NCBI GenBank assembly: GCA_037147395.1
Contig: JBAWVG010000062.1
Coordinates: forward strand, 1 to 7,461
Source: VFJL01 sp037147395
GTDB taxonomy: Bacteria; Pseudomonadota; Gammaproteobacteria; Burkholderiales; Nitrosomonadaceae
Reading direction: 5' to 3'
Length of the DNA: 7,461 nucleotides
Position 1 is the first letter of the stretch, and every line of letters begins with the position of its first letter. The notes under the pieces are model-generated. The model was not told the DNA's origin. It saw only the letters and a list, made by a program, of their open reading frames with translations, and ran no database searches. The position numbers and the translations under genes are program-made. Shown piece after piece: positions 1-5,908 of the stretch.

Positions 1-308
1 TCCTCCACGTCATTTTCAATCGCCATCAATCCTTCCTTACGAACCTTCGCAAGAATCTCGAAGAGAAGGCCCATCAATTGCATATAAAGGGCCTTATCGT
101 ATTTCGATCCCTTAAAGACATTAGGGAGATCCTTCATGGTCGCCTTGATGGCCTTGCCTGAGTTGCCAACAAGAAATGCCCCGATCGCAGACCCTCCAAT
201 CATGAGCAGCTCGACCGGCTGAAATAGCGCGGCCAAGTGACCGCCGGCCAGTGCAAAACCGCCGAACACAGCCGCCAAAACAATTACATATCCGATGATG
301 ACCAGCAT
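1..308 (-). CDS. motA: Flagellar motor stator protein MotA, N-terminal part (cut by the window edge)
   Basis: MotA forms, with MotB, the inner-membrane ion channel that turns the flagellar rotor. Only the first 102 codons are inside the window; a complete protein is usually about 285-295 residues. The N-terminus MLVIIGYVIVLAAVFGGFAL is a first membrane helix. After AGGHLAALFQPVELL comes a second hydrophobic stretch (about residues 34-50), then the start of the cytoplasmic loop (GKAIKATMKDLP). Arg90 and Glu98 fall at the same numbers as the Escherichia coli charged residues known to contact FliG. The ATG at 306-308 has an AGGGTG ribosome site 8 bases upstream on the minus strand. The gene lies downstream of flhDC in the same direction, and motB would be expected next, outside the window. 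No clear sigma-28 promoter (TAAA/GCCGATAA type) is visible in front of it, so it may be read from flhDC or from a weak promoter. Confidence 0.94.
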   Translation of the reverse strand, partial: MLVIIGYVIVLAAVFGGFALAGGHLAALFQPVELLMIGGSAIGAFLVGNSGKAIKATMKDLPNVFKGSKYDKALYMQLMGLLFEILAKVRKEGLMAIENDVE

Positions 309-419
309 TGTAGTTACACCCTAAAATGTCATGTATAAGAACATCATTACCAATTGAAATCTGAGGAGGAAAGTTAACATGCCTCCATCCTAGTGAAGCC
401 TGGAACAGGAACGAATTCA

Positions 420-438
420 CCCCTCAATTCCAGAGGGG
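420..438 (-). other. Hairpin without U-tract between flhC and motA
   Basis: CCCCTC (420-425) and GAGGGG (433-438) form a perfect 6-bp G+C-rich stem around a 7-base loop. On the minus strand no run of T follows it, so it is not a standard rho-independent terminator. It could slow polymerase, protect an RNA end or be chance. The rest of the 191-bp gap contains a short dyad CCTGGAACAGG (399-409) and no gene. Confidence 0.3.
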
Positions 439-499
439 GTATCGATACAGTCAGATCCGCCCTGTCTCTGAGTGAGCCGGCCTGCAGGGAGCTACTTCC

Positions 500-1069
500 T
501 CAAGCAGCACTGAGCTGCTGAGTATTAGATGCGATAACTTGTGAATACTTCTTGGTTTTACCGGCTCGTGAAGGGATATTGCACAGACCACAGACATGAC
601 GAGAATGAAGCTCAAGCGTATGCACCACAAAGTCACCAGCACATAGGCTGCATGGCGCAAGTGAGAGGATCTTGCTGTCGATAAAACGGACGAGCGTCCA
701 GGCCCGGGTTAGGCTCAGAACCTGATCCAACTGACTGGCCTCGATATGTTCGAGGTAAAGCTTATAACCCTTAATCACGGCCTCGATGCCATGTGTATCG
801 GTATAGGTCGTGAGGTACTTGTAGATATTAATAAACAGTGAAGAGTGCATGTTCGGCTGCCAGCTCGTGAACCAATCTTCAGAAAATGGAAGCATTCCCT
901 TGGGTGGGGATACGCCGGTTATCTCCTTGTAGAGCTTGACTAACCTCTCCCGACTTAAGCTGGAGTTGGCCTCCAGAACCTGCAAACGAGCGCCCAACTT
1001 GATTAACTCGCTCGCGAGTTGAATTTGTTTTGCCTCTGACAGAACACTCTTATTTCGCATCGTCGCCAT
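500..1069 (-). CDS. flhC: Flagellar transcriptional activator FlhC
   Basis: FlhC is the DNA-binding partner of FlhD; the FlhD4C2 complex switches on early flagellar operons. The protein is 189 residues (E. coli FlhC: 192) and matches the family along its length: the IQLASELIKLGARLQVLE helix, LSRERLVKLYKEITG, PPKGMLPFSEDWF, and LTRAWTLVRF. The C-terminal zinc site is present as CSLC and CGLC (Cys140, Cys143, Cys160, Cys163), followed by the PSRAGKTKK basic tail. It lies 25 bp after flhD and is surely co-transcribed. The start is uncertain. ATG at 1069 has AGGA 8 bases upstream. The ATG three codons on (1060) has AGGGA 9 bases upstream and lines up exactly with the E. coli N-terminus, giving 186 residues. 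Function is secure; only the start is open. Confidence 0.97.
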   Translation of the reverse strand: MATMRNKSVLSEAKQIQLASELIKLGARLQVLEANSSLSRERLVKLYKEITGVSPPKGMLPFSEDWFTSWQPNMHSSLFINIYKYLTTYTDTHGIEAVIKGYKLYLEHIEASQLDQVLSLTRAWTLVRFIDSKILSLAPCSLCAGDFVVHTLELHSRHVCGLCNIPSRAGKTKKYSQVIASNTQQLSAA

Positions 1070-1094
1070 TCCCTAAATCCTAAAAGTGTCTGAC

Positions 1095-1412
1095 TTAAAC
1101 AATTGCTTCGGCAGTCTTACCCGCCAACAGAATGGCGGCATGAAACTGTGATACCGAGTGGTCACGGGTATGACTGGTTAACATCTCAGCCATCAACCGG
1201 TCATCAAACCGGAAACGGCATAACAACATATTCGATGAGGCCATCTTTAAGAGTTGACTGGCGGTGAGATTCTCCATGATATCTGCAACATCCTTATCGA
1301 TCCCAAGACGAAACATGGCCGCAGCACGATCCTCTCTCAGCATCTGCTGAGCAAGCAGCATGTACCCGAGGTTGATCTCTCTGATTTCTCCCAACATCTG
1401 GTTAGTAACCAT
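1095..1412 (-). CDS. flhD: Flagellar transcriptional activator FlhD
   Basis: FlhD pairs with FlhC to form the flagellar master regulator and helps the complex recruit RNA polymerase. The product is 105 residues (E. coli about 116-119), with a shorter C-terminal tail. Family landmarks are INLGYMLLAQQML near residue 13, AAMFRLGI at 31-38, and LLCRFRFDD at 63-71. Cys65 corresponds to the cysteine that makes the disulfide between E. coli FlhD subunits. The ATG at 1412 is supported by GGAG 7 bases upstream and by exact alignment of its N-terminus with E. coli FlhD. It is the first gene of the flhD-flhC unit, with 355 bp free upstream. I could not identify a convincing sigma-70 promoter there, so regulation rests on the palindromes listed separately. 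Confidence 0.96.
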   Translation of the reverse strand: MVTNQMLGEIREINLGYMLLAQQMLREDRAAAMFRLGIDKDVADIMENLTASQLLKMASSNMLLCRFRFDDRLMAEMLTSHTRDHSVSQFHAAILLAGKTAEAIV

Positions 1413-1545
1413 TCGTATACTCCATTCCAGTTAAGATGCAGACCCCTATCCGATACCTGAGCCAGTGAACGCATTCTCAACTTCAGCAGGTTTTAAGTAA
1501 ATGGAGGTTATTCCAAATTCGCGGTAGGACTTCCGCCACCATACA

Positions 1546-1564
1546 TGTAGGAAGAATTCCTACA
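1546..1564. promoter_or_regulatory. Perfect inverted repeat upstream of flhD, candidate operator
   Basis: TGTAGGAA (1546-1553) and TTCCTACA (1557-1564) are exact reverse complements around a 3-base centre, making a 19-bp dyad about 134 bp before the flhD start. CACGCGTG, itself a perfect 8-bp palindrome, overlaps its right end (1563-1570). A related GTAGGA occurs at 1524-1529. The size and symmetry fit a dimeric repressor or activator site. In RNA it could also form an 8-bp stem with a tight 3-base loop. The binding protein is unknown. Confidence 0.4.
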
Positions 1565-1623
1565 CGCGTGATGACCGATAACCGCGTCTGGATATATAGA
1601 TAGCTCTGGATGGGGGAGGATTG

Positions 1624-1722
1624 ATGCGAAAAGGATGCGTATTCCAGTACAACAGACACACTGATTTCACTGCAATGCTAAGACTTTTTCCGGTACATGA
1701 TTTGTGGCCATATCCAGGATAA
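1624..1722 (+). CDS. Doubtful small ORF, 32 residues, upstream of flhD and divergent from it
   Basis: The reading frame starts MRKGCVFQYNRHTDF and ends at TAA (1720-1722). What supports it is a strong GGAGG ribosome site 4 bases before the ATG and a possible promoter 30-50 bp upstream (ATGACC at 1571, 16 bases, TATATA at 1593). I do not recognise the product. It has no clear membrane segment or motif, and its 3' end overlaps the hairpin behind the Sel1 gene. An ORF this short can easily arise by chance, so it is recorded only as a candidate. Confidence 0.15.
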   Translation: MRKGCVFQYNRHTDFTAMLRLFPVHDLWPYPG

Positions 1723-1729
1723 GATGGCC
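1706..1729 (-). other. Hairpin downstream of the Sel1-repeat gene, weak terminator candidate
   Basis: GGCCAT (1706-1711) pairs with ATGGCC (1724-1729), and inside it ATCC/GGAT can pair as well. It lies about 39 bp past the stop codon of the Sel1 gene on the minus strand. No T-run follows on that strand, so intrinsic termination would be weak; transcripts of glpK-sel1 might read on towards flhD. Confidence 0.3.
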
Positions 1730-1767
1730 CTCTGAAACTGCACGTTGCGACACCCTATCCAGACCCT

Positions 1768-2745
1768 CTAATTCGATTGAGGTTGGGGTGTAATTGAAAT
1801 CGGCCTGGTGACTCGGCCATGATCATCGCAGCCTTTGTAATCACGCATCTCACAATCTCGGGCCATTCTTTGCGCTTCAATAATTTGCGGGGGGATCATC
1901 ATCTTGGCAGACTCGATCAGATTCCTCTGTGCTGTCATGACGCCCCTTGATGCCGCCATCTTGAACCACATATAGGCCAAAACATAATCCTGTGGAGCGC
2001 CGCGACCTTCTGCATAGAGTCTCCCCAGATTATTCTGGGCCTGAAGATAACCCTGAGCCGCTGCCATCTGATACCACTTCAGGGACTCCCCGTAATCTTG
2101 CTTTACACCACGTCCCTCTTCATACATCTGCCCAAGATTAAACTGAGAACGTGCAAAACCTTGTGCAGCCGAGAGTGAGTACCATCGGACCGCTTCCAGA
2201 TAATCCTGCTCAACACCCTGCCCATTGTTATATAGCACGCCAAGATTGAATCGAGCACGAACATGACCCTGCTCTGCGGCCAACTGATACCACTTCTTGG
2301 CGAGTTCAAAACTCTGCTCCACCCCCTGCCCATTTGAGTACATCACGCCGAGGCTATACTGCGCGAGTGCATTCCTTTTTGCAGCCGCCAGATGAAACCA
2401 GTTTGCGGCCGATTCATAATCTCGTATCACTCCCTGACCATTGGCATACATCACGCCTAAGTTGAGTTGGGCAAGTGTGCTCCCTTGCTGAGCGGCCAGA
2501 CGAAACCATTTTAATGACTCGTAATAATCTTGAGGGGCCCCCTGACCCTGGGCATAGATCACCCCGAGGATATACTGAGCACGCGCATTCCCATGGATTG
2601 CAATCATCTTGCGCCACATCATGGACTCCTGCTCGGACGTGATTGATTCCTCATGAATGGGACTGACATTCACCATCGCCTGGGCCATACCGATCCCCAT
2701 TAGGAAGACAGTGAATAGGGAGATGGTCAGACTCTTCACGCTCAT
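1768..2745 (-). CDS. Exported protein with six Sel1-type tetratricopeptide-like repeats
   Basis: The protein is 325 residues. It opens with a signal peptide, MSVKSLTISLFTVFLMGIG, followed by a likely cleavage site after AQA. No lipobox cysteine is seen, so a periplasmic or secreted location is expected. Residues 54-269 are six back-to-back 36-residue Sel1 repeats of the form AQxxLGxxYxxGQGxxxDYxxxxxWxxxAAxxG, followed by a partial one (MTAQRNL) and a tail with PPQIIEAQRMARD. Sel1 repeats fold as alpha-solenoids that bind proteins; they do not by themselves reveal the partner. The start at 2745 overlaps the glpK stop in ATGA, implying translational coupling. A start 51 bases upstream (2796) would bury the signal peptide and overlap glpK by 55 bp, so it is rejected. 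The specific role is unknown. Known exported Sel1 proteins include the Vibrio motor protein MotX and Legionella LpnE, but neither identity is claimed. Confidence 0.92.
   Translation of the reverse strand: MSVKSLTISLFTVFLMGIGMAQAMVNVSPIHEESITSEQESMMWRKMIAIHGNARAQYILGVIYAQGQGAPQDYYESLKWFRLAAQQGSTLAQLNLGVMYANGQGVIRDYESAANWFHLAAAKRNALAQYSLGVMYSNGQGVEQSFELAKKWYQLAAEQGHVRARFNLGVLYNNGQGVEQDYLEAVRWYSLSAAQGFARSQFNLGQMYEEGRGVKQDYGESLKWYQMAAAQGYLQAQNNLGRLYAEGRGAPQDYVLAYMWFKMAASRGVMTAQRNLIESAKMMIPPQIIEAQRMARDCEMRDYKGCDDHGRVTRPISITPQPQSN
1939..2586 (-). repeat. Six tandem 108-bp units encoding Sel1 repeats
   Basis: Six consecutive 36-codon units without insertions make up 648 bp of the Sel1 gene. The protein units are clearly related (each with LGxxYxxGxG and WxxxAA), while the DNA copies have diverged. 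This is an old duplication array and not a recent, perfectly repeated one. Unit-number change by recombination is possible but not shown. Confidence 0.85.
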
Positions 2746-4271
2746 AAGGACTTCACAGGAGGATGGGCGTATTCTAACTGGGCGCTTGGCTCCCAATTTT
2801 TTGCACGGCCGAGTGCATCACTCCAGCGCCCACGAATCTCTGCCACACGTCCTCTCGACATCATTGGATTGAAGGTCTTATCAGCCCGCCAATGTGTCGA
2901 GATTGAATCCGTGTCTGGCCAGAATCCGACCGCAAGACCTGCCAGATACGCCGCCCCCAGAGCGGTGGTCTCAATCACGGATGGACGCACCACCGGTATC
3001 CCCAGCAGATCCGCCTGAAATTGGAGCAGTGGTTCGCTACGAGATGCCCCCCCATCAACGCGCAACTCCTGTAGTGGTTGATCCGTATCCAACTGCATCG
3101 CATCGATCAGGTCCGCCACCTGGAATGCAATCCCCTCGATTGCAGCACGTGCGATATGAGCAGCACTGGTATCTCGGGTCAGACCGATCATCATCCCACG
3201 AGCATATGGGTCCCAATGCGGCGCGCCCAGACCTGTGAAAGCGGGGACCAGTATGACCCCCCCGCTATCCGGTACCGAGATTGCCAGTGCATCCACCTCC
3301 TCCGCTGATTGGACCAGATGCATCCCATCTCGTAACCACTGCATGACCGCACCCCCCATGAAGACGCTCCCCTCCAGAGCGAACTCCTGATGGGGGCCGA
3401 TTCTGCAAGTCGCTGTCGTGATCAGTCTCTGACTAGAGATGATGGGATGACTGCCGATATTTTGCAGCAAGAAGCATCCCGTCCCGTAGGTATTCTTTGC
3501 CGATCCAGGCTGTAAGCACATCTCACCGAGAAGAGCGGCCTGCTGATCACCCGCCGCGCCCGATAAAAGCATAGATGAGAGACCGGGCACTGAACTGATC
3601 TCACCATAGACCTCGCTCGAGAGTCTGACAGCAGGCATCATGCACCCTGGGATATCGAAAAGCTTTAGAAGACCTGGGTCCCATTCACCGGTACTCAAAT
3701 TAAAGAGCATGGTTCGGGATGCATTACTCGGCTCGGTGATATGCAACTTGCCACCGGTCATCTTCCAGATCAACCACGTCTCCACCGTTCCGCAGAGGAT
3801 CCTTCCATCAACCGCCTGGGAACGTATCCCGGGAATATGATCGAGTATCCATTGAATCTTGGTCGCGGAGAAGTAGGGGTCAATGATGAGACCCGTCAGA
3901 CTTTGAATCGCCCCCTCATGCCCCCCCTCCCTCAACTGATCGCATACCTTGGCCGTACGGCGATCCTGCCAAACGATGGCATTGTAAATGGGCTTGCCGG
4001 TCTCTCGATCCCACACGATAATGGTCTCGCGCTGATTGGCGATTCCCACCCCTGCGATATCGGTCGGTCGGATTCGAGCCTGTTCAAGTGCTAATAGAGC
4101 AACACTGACCTGTGTCTGCCAGATCTCCTCTGGATCATGTTCAACCCACCCAGGATGAGGATATATTTGACGTATCTCCTTCTGAGCGCTGGCACAGATC
4201 TGACCCTCATGATCGAAGACCATGGCTCGGACACTCGTGGTACCGGCATCAAGGGAGAGAATGTATGTCAT
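2742..4271 (-). CDS. glpK: Glycerol kinase GlpK
   Basis: GlpK phosphorylates glycerol with ATP to sn-glycerol 3-phosphate in the cytoplasm. The 509-residue product has the usual family length (E. coli 502) and FGGY kinase fold. The phosphate loop is LDAGTTS (residues 7-13). Glycerol contacts are NQRET (Arg81, Glu82), Trp101 and Tyr133 in DPYFS. The catalytic base is Asp242 in GDQQAAL. TYGTGCF (261-267), PAFTGLGAPHWDPYARG (343-359) and RVDGGAS (404-410) complete the nucleotide site. The P-loop reads DAGTTS where E. coli has DQGTTS. The E. coli GGKGGTR loop that binds the inhibitor fructose 1,6-bisphosphate is replaced by SSVPGLSSM. No glpF, glpD or glpR is in the window. The ATG at 4271 has no clear ribosome site. 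The stop overlaps the start of the Sel1 gene by 4 bp. Confidence 0.97.
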   Translation of the reverse strand: MTYILSLDAGTTSVRAMVFDHEGQICASAQKEIRQIYPHPGWVEHDPEEIWQTQVSVALLALEQARIRPTDIAGVGIANQRETIIVWDRETGKPIYNAIVWQDRRTAKVCDQLREGGHEGAIQSLTGLIIDPYFSATKIQWILDHIPGIRSQAVDGRILCGTVETWLIWKMTGGKLHITEPSNASRTMLFNLSTGEWDPGLLKLFDIPGCMMPAVRLSSEVYGEISSVPGLSSMLLSGAAGDQQAALLGEMCLQPGSAKNTYGTGCFLLQNIGSHPIISSQRLITTATCRIGPHQEFALEGSVFMGGAVMQWLRDGMHLVQSAEEVDALAISVPDSGGVILVPAFTGLGAPHWDPYARGMMIGLTRDTSAAHIARAAIEGIAFQVADLIDAMQLDTDQPLQELRVDGGASRSEPLLQFQADLLGIPVVRPSVIETTALGAAYLAGLAVGFWPDTDSISTHWRADKTFNPMMSRGRVAEIRGRWSDALGRAKNWEPSAQLEYAHPPVKSL

Positions 4272-4328
4272 CGGTAGGATTATGGCCCGTTATAGATCGC
4301 TGATCAGTTCAATCGTGGGTGAATGATT

Positions 4329-4445
4329 ATGCCGCCAAAAGAGGATACCAATTCCAACATTCTAGACCGATCCGAGAGTGTTGATAATCAGACTGAACGG
4401 GCTCCCGTGACTCTACCGTCATGGATGTTAAAAAACGAGGCATAA
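4329..4445 (+). CDS. Doubtful small ORF, 38 residues, between glpK and zapE
   Basis: The frame begins MPPKEDTNSNILDRSESVDN and ends at TAA (4443-4445). It is hydrophilic with a WML near the end and has no motif I recognise. GGGTGA lies 6 bases before the ATG, a fair ribosome site; another in-frame ATG is two codons upstream (4323), directly after a TGA. It runs in the direction of zapE, 65 bp before the preferred zapE start. It could be a small protein, a leader ORF for zapE, or chance in an intergenic region. Confidence 0.22.
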   Translation: MPPKEDTNSNILDRSESVDNQTERAPVTLPSWMLKNEA

Positions 4446-4510
4446 TTAACCTCTGAGCGTAATGCCAAATGCATGCAAGATACCGCAGACAAAATGACAT
4501 CACATACCCC

Positions 4511-5653
4511 ATGAATAACCCTCTCCCCTCCACAGACGGCGGTATCAGTCCCAAGGAGTGGTACCAAGGACTCATCTCACAAAACGGGTTCGTTCACGAT
4601 ACCGCACAATCCGATGCGATTGATGAGATGGATATCCTGTGGCGCCAGCTACTCGAATTTAAATCGAAGCGTAATCGTTTTCTCGGCCGCAGCCTGCTCA
4701 ATACCGAGGTTCCTAAGGGTCTATACCTCTGGGGAGGTGTTGGACGCGGCAAGACCTTTCTGATGGATGCTTTTTATAATGGTCTACCATACCGCCGCAA
4801 ACGGCGCATCCATTTTCACAGCTTTATGGCCGAAATTCATCACGAGATGAATCTTCTGGTCGGGGAACCGGATCCCCTAATTATACTGTCCGACAGGATC
4901 GTCCAATCAACACGGTTACTATGCTTAGATGAGTTTCATGTCGATGATATCGCAGATGCGATGATCCTCGGAAGGCTGCTAGAGACCATACTCAATCGCG
5001 GAGTGGTTCTGATTACAACCTCCAACTACTCCCCCGATGAGCTGTATCCAAATGGCTTGCAACGACAAAACTTCTTAATGACCATCGATCTACTGAAGCA
5101 TCATCTAAAGATCGTGCACGTTGATGGCGGCACCGATTACCGACTTCTGCGATCAATCCGTGAGCCTTTATTTCTCGTGTCTGACCATGTTACAAGTGAT
5201 GCTGAGAATGAGGCCTGTCTGGAACATTGGTTTAAAAGAATCTCTGATGGGACACTACCCGTTGAGAATTATATCGTTGCCCATGACCGTCACATCCCAG
5301 TAAAAAAACTCGCACATAATGTGGTCTGGTTCGACTTCAAGGATCTGTGTGGCGGCCATCATTCCCAAGAAGATTATCTTGAAATTGCCCACCAGTTTCC
5401 CACAGTGATCTTGTCTCATATCTCACGCATGAACGATGACAGTGCCGACACGTCACGTCGTTTCACCTGGTTAATTGATGTCCTCTACGACAATAATGTC
5501 AGACTGATCGCCTCATCAGAAGCACCTCCAGATGAGATCTATGAAGGGGGATCTTCATCGAGTGAGATCTCTCGAACCATCAGCCGATTATCTGAGATGC
5601 AGACCCAGCATTATCTACAACTGCCACATCAGTCTGAGGATGTGACCTTATAG
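4511..5653 (+). CDS. zapE: Cell division ATPase ZapE (AFG1-like)
   Basis: ZapE is an AAA-type P-loop ATPase that acts on the FtsZ ring in E. coli; it is related to mitochondrial AFG1/LACE1. From the chosen start the protein has 380 residues (E. coli 375). The N-terminus has the family's YQxxLxxxGFVHDxAQ pattern (residues 18-33). Walker A is GGVGRGKT (75-82) and Walker B is LLCLDEF (136-142), followed by DDIADAMILGRL. TTSNYSPDELYPNGLQR (169-185) includes the likely sensor Asn172. The C-terminal part carries WFDFKDLC, RRFTWLIDVLYDNNVRL and ISRLSEMQ, all typical. An in-frame ATG at 4469 would add 14 residues not found in relatives; neither start has a good ribosome site. The gene stands alone on the plus strand, divergent from glpK, and its transcript probably ends at 5839-5869. 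Confidence 0.95.
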   Translation: MNNPLPSTDGGISPKEWYQGLISQNGFVHDTAQSDAIDEMDILWRQLLEFKSKRNRFLGRSLLNTEVPKGLYLWGGVGRGKTFLMDAFYNGLPYRRKRRIHFHSFMAEIHHEMNLLVGEPDPLIILSDRIVQSTRLLCLDEFHVDDIADAMILGRLLETILNRGVVLITTSNYSPDELYPNGLQRQNFLMTIDLLKHHLKIVHVDGGTDYRLLRSIREPLFLVSDHVTSDAENEACLEHWFKRISDGTLPVENYIVAHDRHIPVKKLAHNVVWFDFKDLCGGHHSQEDYLEIAHQFPTVILSHISRMNDDSADTSRRFTWLIDVLYDNNVRLIASSEAPPDEIYEGGSSSSEISRTISRLSEMQTQHYLQLPHQSEDVTL

Positions 5654-5838
5654 ACTATTGACAGATAGATCGGGTCTGACATCTTTGGAGGATCCTCACT
5701 AATAATACAAATCGGAGGAATAGCAGACAATCCCATCGGAGAGTTGGTTATTACGGTAGGAAGATTTTTCAAGTCATCATAAAGTCGTGTATTCAATTCC
5801 CGATGAGGTGAAGATTGTAATGGAGAGATTGTGCACAT
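5654..5838 (+). other. Long untranslated region after zapE, possible 3' RNA
   Basis: These 185 bp lie between the zapE stop and a strong terminator. They contain TTGACA (5658-5663), a CTGACA (5675-5680) placed 19 bases before AATAAT (5700-5705), and a GAGGATCCTC palindrome (5688-5697). Together with the terminator this could give a short RNA of about 150 bases, or simply be the tail of the zapE message. A minus-strand frame here has no recognisable product and would sit behind the terminator, so it is not called. Confidence 0.25.
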
Positions 5839-5869
5839 AAAAAAAGCCGCCCCGAGGGACGGCTTTTTT
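5839..5869. terminator. Bidirectional rho-independent terminator between zapE and the lipoprotein gene
   Basis: GCCG (5846-5849) pairs with CGGC (5860-5863), extended inside by CCC/GGG across one mismatch, with a very short loop. Seven A (5839-5845) precede and six T (5864-5869) follow, so the A/T tracts pair and each strand has its own U-tract. It can stop zapE transcription on the plus strand and the lipoprotein gene on the minus strand. Confidence 0.9.
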
Positions 5870-5908
5870 CAACTACAAACACTTAAAAATAAGTTGTTTA
5901 TTTTTAAA

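Larger units (their letters stand above)
1413..1767 (-). promoter_or_regulatory. Upstream/leader region of flhDC
   Basis: This 355-bp stretch has no secure gene. It holds, in order from flhD outwards: the ribosome site of flhD, a GCGG/CCGC small dyad (1521-1536), a perfect 8+8 bp inverted repeat (1546-1564), CACGCGTG (1563-1570), a TATATA-type sequence (1593-1598), a doubtful plus-strand small ORF (1624-1722), and a hairpin (1706-1729) behind the Sel1 gene. In other bacteria flhDC has a long, heavily regulated upstream region, which fits this spacing. No -35/-10 pair for flhD stands out by eye. Confidence 0.5.

Noticed and set aside
361..393. Strong GAGGAGG ribosome-like site on the plus strand followed by an ATG at 379
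   Set aside because: The frame ends after four codons (ATG CCT CCA TCC TAG), so it is most likely chance or part of the motA upstream region on the other strand.
121..420. Minus-strand open frame of 99 codons overlapping motA
   Set aside because: It is another frame of the motA start region; the motA frame carries the conserved membrane helices and Arg90/Glu98.
2745..2796. Upstream start for the Sel1 gene at 2796
   Set aside because: It would put 17 residues in front of a clear signal peptide and overlap glpK by 55 bp; the ATGA overlap at 2745 explains the layout better.
4327..4575. Minus-strand open frame of 82 codons across the zapE start
   Set aside because: It overlaps the conserved N-terminus of zapE and has a composition typical of a shadow frame (scattered Trp, Cys and Tyr without motifs).
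5629..5838. Minus-strand open frame of 69 codons after zapE
   Set aside because: It overlaps the 3' end of zapE, lies directly behind the bidirectional terminator on its own strand, and its product has no recognisable motif.
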